From contig JAZKZX010000003.1 in NCBI GenBank assembly GCA_045612925.1, positions 1-43,645 on the forward strand: DNA of 43,645 bases. Direction: 5' to 3'. The stretch is from UBA1189 sp045612925 (GTDB lineage Bacteria > Bacteroidota > Bacteroidia > Bacteroidales > Bacteroidaceae). A model generated the notes under the pieces. That model saw nothing but the letters and a program-made list of their open reading frames with translations, had not been told where the DNA came from and ran no database searches. Positions 39,201 to 43,645 of the stretch are shown here, one piece after another. The translations under genes were made by a program, and so were the position numbers. Numbering within the stretch: the first letter of the stretch is position 1; the number at the start of each line of letters is the position of its first letter.

Positions 39201-41594
39201 ACTTTTGGTATTCATGCTGGTGGTGGTTATAGTGATGACTCTCAGGATTATGCTTGTATCTGTACTGGAGTGAATCCAGAGGCCGTACGCGACTGGGAAT
39301 GGGATGACCATGGTGCCGTGTTGCAGATTATCGAGAACCCCTATGTATATGCTCTTGACTATGCAGTGACAGTTGTCGGTAATGCTAATGGTGGTGTAGA
39401 GTTTGAGGATGAATCCTATGCTGATGGTGAAACTCTCAGTGCTACCGAACTTCTTACCGCCAGTGACCTTACAGTGAAATCTATAGATGGTTACGAACAT
39501 GAAATCGAGGTTAATAAAGATAACGCTACCATCACAATCACCTATACAGCTATAGACAAGACGGAGTTGATTAACTTGATAGCAAGTACTGAGGCTCTTG
39601 TAAATAGTGCATCCAGCCATCTCGGTTCTTCGCTTAACGTAACTCAGGCTTTGATTGATGCAACAAATGAAAGACTCACTACGGCATGTAGTGTTTGTGA
39701 TGACTCATCTGTAAACAGAGAGGAATATGACGCTACTTTGGCTGAATTGCAAGAGGCTTATGCAAGGCTGAATATAGCCATTGCCTATGCTAATCTCCCT
39801 GTACAGCTGACTTTCGATGCCAACAGCCCCGTTACCTATAAGATTAAGATTGCTCGTGCTAATACACCAGTGCTTGCATACGACGCAAGCAGTGCGATGG
39901 TAGCTGTAACAACCTACGAGTTGGATAACAAATCACACGCCTGGTACTTTATGGCTACTACAGATGGCAAGGTACTCATCATGCCTTATCATGACCGCAA
40001 TACCACACTTGCGTTGAGTACGAATGAGTTCACTGAGGATAATAGCAAGGTGAAGGGTATGCCTATCGGTGAGGAAGGTTACACTCAAGAGTGGACTATC
40101 ACCAATGCAAATATGAATGAAGCTAACAGAAATGATGGCTGGTATAATATCACCACCATTAATCCTAGTAATATCAACACAACCTGGTACTTCAGTAACC
40201 ATGGCGGAACTGGTAATAAGATGGGCTTCTATAATGATGCTAATGACGATGGCTCACGCTTCCAGTTTGAGAAGGTTGATTTCAGTAAGTCTGATGCATA
40301 CTATACACTCTCCAACTACTATCATAATGAAGCGAAGGTGAGTGGTACTGTCACTGGTGGTACTGTCGTAGGTTGCTATCCTGAGGCAGCAGCTGATGCC
40401 TATAATACAGCGTATAGCGATGCTGCAAATGTGCTCGAAGACGCTACGGCAACGGATGAGGAATATACCAATGCCTATAATGCTCTCAAGGATGCCAATG
40501 AGGCACTCAACCTCATCATGCCTGAGGTGGGTAAGTATTACACCATTGTTTCTGCTTGCAATGATGAGAACAGAAAAGGTCAGTTGATGTATGCTACTGG
40601 CGAAAATGCAATGCATTTTGCAAATGACAAGAAAAGTTCTGATGACTCTGATGACTCATGGATTAGACCTGAAGCTTTGTGGACATTCACAGCAGAAGGT
40701 TACATGATGAACTTGCAAACTGGATGTTATGTAAGCACTTCTGGTTGGGGTGCCCAACTTACATTGGTTGAGAATGATGCTAAAGTAGTATCTATCGAAC
40801 CTCTTGCTACTCTTAATGGTCAAGTGTTGCTGAAACCCGGTGGTGGTTATCCCTTGCATGCGCAAGTTAGTGGTTCTAAGATTGTAGGTTATTCAAACGA
40901 GAATAATGCTTCTGCATGGTACATCGTGGAGGTTAAGGATATGGCTCAAGTTAAGCACCCAGTAAGCATAACCCAATACGAGCATGCAGGTCTCTATTTG
41001 AACTATCCTGTAACTATTCCTGATGATGTGAAGGCTTATTATCTTGATGGCTCTAAGATTTTAATAGATGATGAAGGAGTAGGAACTTTGAAACTGACTC
41101 TAATAGATGGTAAAATTCTTCCTGCACGCACGGCTGTCATCTTGTATGCACCTCATGGGGAGACAACTGTTGCTTATGATTTCGTCTATACAGAGGAACA
41201 AACTGATGAATATGAAAACCTCTTCACCGGTAGTACATATCAGACATATCGTAAAGCAGAAGAGAATCATAGATACTATGTATTCGGTCAAAATAATGGA
41301 GAGGTAGGTTTGTATAAGAATGGAGTGAAGTATGATGCTACAGGAGCTGAAGGTACAACTCACTATAAAATGTCAGCTAATAAAATACTCTTTGATTGGA
41401 ATAATAGCGAGCCAGGGCAACAAGCAAATTCTTTCCGCTTCCTTATTGGAGAACAAACAACAACTGATATCGATGATGAGTTGATGGATGCTGAGGTTGT
41501 TATCTACGACCTTTATGGTCGTCGTATCCTTGAAGTGACTACTTCGGGAATCTATCTTATCAATGGAGAGAAACATTATATTCGAGTTAAATAA
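33228..41594 (+). CDS. Giant secreted M60-like metallopeptidase with lectin-like, F5/8-type and repeat domains
   Basis: A 2788-residue exported protein. Order of parts, approximate: signal peptide 1-22 (LLLLLFVAVTAKA); beta-trefoil-like lectin region 24-165; M60-like peptidase about 240-740 with the zinc site His567-Glu568-x-x-His571 in AHEIGHQHQ and probable third ligand Glu584 in LTEVTNNLFS; a helical linker near 880-945; a second trefoil-like region near 950-1085; two F5/8 type C (CBM32-like) domains near 1120-1280 and 1385-1555; four beta repeats of about 62-66 residues at 1615-1867 and a fifth at 2041-2110; more trefoil-like and helical modules; and a C-terminal tail 2748-2788 (VVIYDLYGRRI...GIYLINGEK) like a type IX secretion sorting signal. 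M60-like enzymes of gut bacteria cleave mucin-type O-glycoproteins; that activity is inferred here. The substrate is unknown. Confidence 0.82.
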   Translation: MYHLRKLKSLLLLLFVAVTAKAQLSDGKVYNFVNVGNSDKSMTSATAGNYLSIATTDESDYSQLWYCASDGNGFTLRNLGNGNYLRSPNAGGNTNWTLVKTVDGDNCRFNCTQESEHDVLRAINTTDSYHYMHYGATTGTVVCWTSSAPATQWDFTEVSGITAEQLAANWDAIAAINPNDDVIATYRTALDELFADEACTTLEETYASMDETTLKNQAAYNNLPTTLQDMVLKVRNDSWGEDNIGDKPAWDADYAKKYRVQLYEPYNEPEAAAEALGLNAHTNLNNPTGIFSGGREAMYVMVEGEIEEGASLYLASYSGHGKLGGYSNGVELKQGLNVVPSYFAGNNYCINYVVHTFNTEGGTKKGNKAKARKLSDYEDLKIHIEGGHINGYWNKMGDELYTPDTNASWDYIAARATQTDVTVLGEYITLQFPLHDALNSDGGTEHGLDYYYTGKDIIKSSIQEWDNVMMWERIVLGVLDKTTTEDAAKNPKSPYAVAPNVFAYIGDDTDGFESGYDDYYNVHGLSFGTPHGYMYGGWDHCGYHFNTMGAIMTSMITDAGSHWGPAHEIGHQHQGLLTVNGLTEVTNNLFSNVVLWYFGKTTSRVNGSALEPIAEMFANEEADFFNTTSNVFITTQMYYKLFLYYHVLGHNPKFYPKLFEMLRQDPMSGGYNQRGATSILHFYKKCCEAAGEDLTEFFRAYGFFRVMTNRLVGDYANSVYDQTQEDIDNAIAEVKAMAEENGWKQNIAVLFINDDTGGQILSHRSDTEYLKPFESADSELGSYATFNEATTPNYTYTIVGTTVTMEGEGGIGFAIFNEKGELIGFSDNKTFEVSVECAEAIASGKAVVKTVQGDNEAVEAVNIMDTDDTDAKRAMLGELVESAKAVLDLSDEDGTKVGFYRASSLEALESAYTQAEQVYEARTVASYSAVYNALFHEYFEVMNDAYARIGLVEGNAYRLTNKNYPDRSLSIPTDSVNKQMMGEITDTESPYDQQLWYFEASETEGSYYLKNKNTSTYPGNVGTSTFIYATATSTSDAHAYKLRDMGNGLWALEGNTALHLGAANYKYGVLGWGADATASQWYITAVDVNENAEALFSLQGMIEKTKDLAGEMANVQYSGKLALQAVSESEPYYLSTNACHNTLNNASDGQGLAGLLDDDTDTYFHSEYNGKISTTHYLQVDLGSGTTMSKFAFNYATRSNGNNCPTEIVVSGSNDPNGTFNILQTYTAANNGLPNGNALSWESPVIENTGNYRYLRFSVTATENSKKFFVMSTFGITNHETVVKAIEEKYSTAGLTEQTLKNLGEELFDANELMASDAATSAELQTMCSSIEKDYYTPLLEIYNDANAARLTALKEELDALIGKTTDLIGECGTVNYTPGKFYDKAPLQTTSSEGDFYVWTNAQSTQEVKDYEPQRGYLVNLFDGNNETYFHSDYSGANSTDGNDHHITIKLGENNITSKFKFKYITRHDAETNYPKTIKIQGSVDGTNFYDIETITGLPTGNTKTYESGYIEANEYYSHLRFMVTANNNNNLKGGHPIFHMAEFELAIEGLPESYTAELKPEAGDAGTDLLIETFKKNAEAQGVYDYATTELQVEAAIAKLQAQYDILKTAKNAVRYVDFTISSNIAGGGVRYQDVDYTTTLSAPSTLEANELKAKDVDGYVVKSITISDTEISIIYNKVYTVQVEGLANGGGVVYEETTTENGKTFDAPIDLTVENLSPVIVDGYAAGVITLEGSTVTVTYKKIYTVNVSGVTDQGGVMLGGTSYTDEVHVLGTLEANQLSAVEVNGYKAFISVEGTTINVVYKMIYRVEVVGADGGGVTFEDVDYANNAEVYALSAIELSQLTAVEVSGYVGTVTLDDRTIRVAYCKLIQDLTELRNYKAYHIRAKSGEGYFAWNSSITDEYVSLRGVTNSSHQGLPSDENVAAKYTEAVNLSDKTVVWQIIKEGDSYYLYQPEKEAYVTRSGRDYKFVADKTALDGIRQNSEDNYLGTFGIHAGGGYSDDSQDYACICTGVNPEAVRDWEWDDHGAVLQIIENPYVYALDYAVTVVGNANGGVEFEDESYADGETLSATELLTASDLTVKSIDGYEHEIEVNKDNATITITYTAIDKTELINLIASTEALVNSASSHLGSSLNVTQALIDATNERLTTACSVCDDSSVNREEYDATLAELQEAYARLNIAIAYANLPVQLTFDANSPVTYKIKIARANTPVLAYDASSAMVAVTTYELDNKSHAWYFMATTDGKVLIMPYHDRNTTLALSTNEFTEDNSKVKGMPIGEEGYTQEWTITNANMNEANRNDGWYNITTINPSNINTTWYFSNHGGTGNKMGFYNDANDDGSRFQFEKVDFSKSDAYYTLSNYYHNEAKVSGTVTGGTVVGCYPEAAADAYNTAYSDAANVLEDATATDEEYTNAYNALKDANEALNLIMPEVGKYYTIVSACNDENRKGQLMYATGENAMHFANDKKSSDDSDDSWIRPEALWTFTAEGYMMNLQTGCYVSTSGWGAQLTLVENDAKVVSIEPLATLNGQVLLKPGGGYPLHAQVSGSKIVGYSNENNASAWYIVEVKDMAQVKHPVSITQYEHAGLYLNYPVTIPDDVKAYYLDGSKILIDDEGVGTLKLTLIDGKILPARTAVILYAPHGETTVAYDFVYTEEQTDEYENLFTGSTYQTYRKAEENHRYYVFGQNNGEVGLYKNGVKYDATGAEGTTHYKMSANKILFDWNNSEPGQQANSFRFLIGEQTTTDIDDELMDAEVVIYDLYGRRILEVTTSGIYLINGEKHYIRVK

Positions 41595-41622
41595 GTGTGT
41601 TGATTATTGTAATAGTAAAGAT

Positions 41623-41805
41623 ATGAGAAAAGAATATATCAAACCAGAGATTGAAGTTGTCGTATTGGAAGCAATGTCTATGTTGGCTGTTTCTTCCGGA
41701 GGGAATATAAAAGTTGACGGAGAGACAGAAATTGACCCTGATAATGGTAGCGAGCTCTCAAACCGTCGCCGTAACTTTTGGAATGAAATTGATGGTGGAT
41801 GGTAA
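41623..41805 (+). CDS. Small Bacteroidales peptide of unknown function (60 residues)
   Basis: The product is 60 residues from ATG 41623, starting 28 nt after the M60-like stop; the frame is open further upstream to 41563, overlapping the large gene, but the start MRKEYIKPEIEVVVLE is the recurring form of a family of short Bacteroides/Prevotella peptides. The N-terminal third (YIKPEIEVVVLEAMSMLAVSSGG) looks leader-like and ends in Gly-Gly. The remainder is polar, with an acidic stretch (DGETEIDPDNGSE), a basic NRRRN and the aromatic end FWNEIDGGW. No hydrophobic signal peptide. The family is known to me only as uncharacterised small proteins often located near surface or secreted protein genes. 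Shared transcription with the M60-like gene is likely, since a terminator follows. Confidence 0.7.
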   Translation: MRKEYIKPEIEVVVLEAMSMLAVSSGGNIKVDGETEIDPDNGSELSNRRRNFWNEIDGGW

Positions 41806-41825
41806 TGTTGGCTTTTGGCCAATAG

Positions 41826-41864
41826 CAAAAAATAGGAGATGCCAATCGGCATCTCCTATTTTTA
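41826..41864 (+). terminator. Intrinsic terminator after the M60/small peptide unit
   Basis: AAAAATAGGAGATGCC pairs fully with GGCATCTCCTATTTTT around loop AATC, followed by further T residues. It is a strong, nearly symmetrical hairpin. Confidence 0.85.
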
Positions 41865-41924
41865 TTCTTATGTCTAAACTCACATCTAAAAACTCAAAGC
41901 TCACAACTCATAACTAATTACTGG

Positions 41925-42085
41925 AGTTTAGGAGTTTAGAAGTTACGCTCCGCTTAGGAGTGTAGACAATTGAGTAGTGAGATGTGAGCTTTATCGTGCC
42001 ATGAATATTTATTGTTCCATCAAGGTGTAATGAGTGGCTGGCGATGAGTGGTATTGTCTATACTCCTTAACTCCTTTACTCCCCA
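41925..42085. repeat. Degenerate ACTCCTA/TAGGAGT repeats
   Basis: GGAGTTTAGGAGTTTAGAAG and CTTAGGAGTGTAGAC (41925-41970) face CTATACTCCTTAACTCCTTTACTCC (42058-42083), so the two groups are inverted. Similar runs occur at 28985-29022 (AAACTCCTACACTCCTGACTCC). Confidence 0.5.
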
Positions 42086-42091
42086 AAAAGG

Positions 42092-42118
42092 AAAAAGCAG
42101 CGGCATAGCCGCAAAAGC
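42092..42118 (-). terminator. Probable terminator of hpt
   Basis: On the minus strand AGCTTTTGCGGC-TAT-GCCGCTGCTTTTT: a 5-bp GC stem with flanking AGC/GCT complementarity, then five T residues. It lies 14 nt past the hpt stop. Confidence 0.55.
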
Positions 42119-42131
42119 TCTCATTCCACAA

Positions 42132-42671
42132 TTACTCTATCACCTGATAGATGTGGGGTAGGTTGCGGCCTTCGTGGTTGTAGTCGAGGCCGTAGCCTAC
42201 GATGAAGTCGTCCTCGATGTCGAAGCAGCGGTAGTCAATCTTGAGGTCTACCTTCAGGCATCCAGGCTTCACAAAGAGTGAGGTGATGAACACCTCTTTG
42301 GGTTTCTTCTCGCCCAGCATGTGCAGGATCTCCTTCATGGTGATGCCCGATTCGATGATGTCCTCTACGATGACTACGGTGCGTCCCTCGATATTCTCGG
42401 TCAAGCCGATGAGCTGTTTCACCTCACCTGTAGACTGTACTCCCTCATACGAAGATACACGCACAAAGGTAATCTCGCAGGGGAAGTTGATGCTGCGTAG
42501 CAGGTCGGCAGCGAATACGAACGAGCCGTTGAGGATGACAAGGAATAGAGGATTCTTCTTGCGCAAGTCCTCGTCCATCTTGGCTGCCACCTCTCTTACT
42601 CTGGCCAGAATCTTTTCTTCGTGGATGTAAAGGGCAAACTTCTTGTCCTTCACCTGTACTACTGTGTTCAT
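42132..42671 (-). CDS. hpt: Hypoxanthine (guanine) phosphoribosyltransferase
   Basis: Purine salvage enzyme joining hypoxanthine or guanine to PRPP; 179 residues, normal for bacterial HPRT. The PRPP-binding signature VVIVEDIIESGIT spans 99-111 (Glu103-Asp104). Further landmarks are VILNGSFVFAADLLR (pyrophosphate loop), VSSYEGVQSTGEV (flexible loop with Ser-Tyr), and VGYGLDYNHEGRNLPHIYQV, which holds the purine-contacting Asp and aromatic residues near the C-terminus. Single gene with its own promoter and terminator. Confidence 0.94.
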   Translation of the reverse strand: MNTVVQVKDKKFALYIHEEKILARVREVAAKMDEDLRKKNPLFLVILNGSFVFAADLLRSINFPCEITFVRVSSYEGVQSTGEVKQLIGLTENIEGRTVVIVEDIIESGITMKEILHMLGEKKPKEVFITSLFVKPGCLKVDLKIDYRCFDIEDDFIVGYGLDYNHEGRNLPHIYQVIE

Positions 42672-42708
42672 AGTGTTATGTTTTTTTGCGATGTGTCATA
42701 TCAATCAT

Positions 42709-42740
42709 CAAAGGTACAAACATTTTTTCACATTCCCAAG
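42709..42740 (-). promoter_or_regulatory. Promoter of hpt
   Basis: On the minus strand TTG (42737-42739), a 20-nt spacer and TACCTTTG (42709-42716), 37 nt before the hpt start codon. Confidence 0.6.
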
Positions 42741-42766
42741 GCAATGATATAGTAGTTGTCTAATCA

Positions 42767-42807
42767 AGAAAAAGAGTGCGGATATGCCCATGCATATCCG
42801 CACTCTT
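42767..42807 (-). terminator. Intrinsic terminator of yidC
   Basis: AAGAGTGCGGATATGC pairs perfectly with GCATATCCGCACTCTT (16 bp) around a 4-nt loop; on the minus strand it runs into TTTTTCTTG. It lies 27 nt beyond the yidC stop codon. Confidence 0.88.
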
Positions 42808-42834
42808 ATATAAATATAGGAGTAGTCGTTACGA

Positions 42835-43645
42835 TTACTTCTTCTGTTGGCGCTGCTGTTGCTGCTGCAACTTCTGCTGCTCTTCGAGCTGCTGCTGCAT
42901 AGCCTCGAGACGAGCCATCATGCCGCTCTTCTTCTTGGGCTGCTGCTGAGTCTTGGCATAGTTGGCTTCGAGCTGCACGAGGAGCTTGTTTTCGTCGATA
43001 ACTCTACGCAATACCATCATGATGATGATAGAGGTGAGCGTAGAGATGAAGTAGTAGTAGTTCAAACCTGCCGAGTAGTTGTTAAGCGCGAAGATGAAGA
43101 TGATAGGCATCATGAGCATCATCCACTTCATCATCTTCTGCTGCTGAGGGTCGCCACCTGCAGGCTGCTGCTTCATGGTGTACAGGGTGTTGACGATGTT
43201 CACGATGCTGAAGAGCAGGGAGAAGAGTGAGATGTGGTCACCTAATAAGGGCAGGTTGAAGTTCCAGTGCAGGAGGTCATCATAGGCCGAAAGGTCGTTG
43301 GCCCAGAGGAACTTTTGACCACGGAGTTCGATGGCATTGGGGATGAAGAAGAAGAGGGCCATCCACACGGGCATCTGGATGAGTGTGGGCAAGCAACCAC
43401 TCATGGGGCTCACACCGTACTTGCTATAGAGCTGCATGGTCTCTTGCTGCTTCTGCAAGGCATCTTCCTGGTTGGGGTACTTGGCATTGATCTTGTCGAT
43501 GTAGGGCTTCAGTGAACGCATCTTAGCTGTAGATACGTACTGCTTGTAGGTGAAGGGGAATACGATGGCCTTCACGATGAGGGTGAGCAGCAGAAGTACG
43601 ATACCCATGTTGATGCCCCATGAGTTGAGCCAGTCGAAGAGGTAC
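42835..43645 (-). CDS. yidC: Membrane protein insertase YidC, C-terminal part (5' end outside window)
   Basis: The frame stays open to the window edge, so the N-terminus and large periplasmic domain lie outside and the ATG at 43608 is internal. The visible 270 residues start YLFDWLNSWGINMGIVLLLLTLIVKAIVFP, the conserved YidC/Oxa1 core. They then show KMRSLKPYIDKINAKYP, SPMSGCLPTLIQMPVWMALFFFI, and further membrane segments (ISLFSLLFSIVNIVNTLY, MMLMMPIIFIFALNNYSAGLNYYYFIS). The charged cytoplasmic tail is rich in Gln and Lys (the last 25 residues are mostly Gln), more so than in E. coli YidC; such tails can contact ribosomes. YidC inserts membrane proteins with or without SecYEG. Confidence 0.93.
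   Translation of the reverse strand, partial: YLFDWLNSWGINMGIVLLLLTLIVKAIVFPFTYKQYVSTAKMRSLKPYIDKINAKYPNQEDALQKQQETMQLYSKYGVSPMSGCLPTLIQMPVWMALFFFIPNAIELRGQKFLWANDLSAYDDLLHWNFNLPLLGDHISLFSLLFSIVNIVNTLYTMKQQPAGGDPQQQKMMKWMMLMMPIIFIFALNNYSAGLNYYYFISTLTSIIIMMVLRRVIDENKLLVQLEANYAKTQQQPKKKSGMMARLEAMQQQLEEQQKLQQQQQRQQKK

Larger units (their letters stand above)
41806..42131. other. Intergenic region between the small peptide gene and hpt
   Basis: About 326 nt with no gene seen. It holds the terminator at 41826-41864, ACTCCTA-type repeats (41925-41970 and 42058-42085), and the hpt terminator at 42092-42118. Confidence 0.6.

Overview
The window is a chromosomal segment from a member of the Bacteroidales (gut Bacteroides/Prevotella-like). 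Evidence: repeated TAnnTTTG promoter elements with a TTTG/TTCG box about 20 nt upstream and no clear Shine-Dalgarno sequences; a DAHP synthase-chorismate mutase fusion; Bacteroidales-typical families (DUF4924, DUF4301, DUF5723-like, GH109); and a giant secreted M60-like metallopeptidase ending in a type IX secretion-like tail. I see no phage, insertion sequence, CRISPR array or broken core gene. The assignment below order level is not resolved.

Layout. 1-6290 (+): the end of an unrecognised gene, pyroglutamyl-peptidase, two tandem voltage-sensor ion channels with near-identical membrane cores but diverged C-terminal domains, a small outer-membrane protein and cysteine synthase. 6400-7850 (+): tRNA-Thr(CGT) and panCD. 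7860-10070: divergent aroE (-) and an exported bleomycin-hydrolase-like peptidase (+). 10100-16030 (-): a GH109-like protein, then a two-gene envelope unit (1043-residue lipoprotein plus outer-membrane protein). 16186-18690: phosphohexomutase (-) and DUF4924 (+).

18757-22006 (-) is the aromatic amino acid operon (aminotransferase, DAHP synthase/chorismate mutase, prephenate dehydrogenase). It is preceded by what I read as a complete ribosome-mediated attenuator: a promoter, a 19-codon leader peptide with six Tyr and four Phe, a short segment next to its stop codon that can pair with the 5' arm of the terminator, and the terminator hairpin itself. This is the most striking regulatory structure in the window.

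22069-25414 (-): ftsE-like ATPase, lysC and lysA, linking lysine/diaminopimelate synthesis (hence cell wall) with a division-type ATPase. 25440-28896 (-): a small conserved hypothetical protein, DUF4301 and a YihY/BrkB membrane protein. 29032-29457 (-): RNase P RNA with its promoter, next to an array of hairpin repeats whose stems change in a compensatory way. 29726-32049 (+): bifunctional nuclease-like protein, rsmE and truA, with GC-rich palindromic repeats running into gene ends. 32046-32912 (-): an AraC regulator. 33148-41864 (+): the 2788-residue M60-like surface protein, followed by a 60-residue peptide gene of unknown function. 42092-43645 (-): hpt and the C-terminal part of yidC.

Most of the window is housekeeping metabolism (pantothenate, aromatic amino acids, lysine, purine salvage, RNA modification). 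The parts most worth a second look are the Tyr/Phe attenuator, the twin channels, the rnpB-adjacent repeat array, and the M60-like protein with its small partner gene. All calls come from reading sequence and translations; no database search was run.
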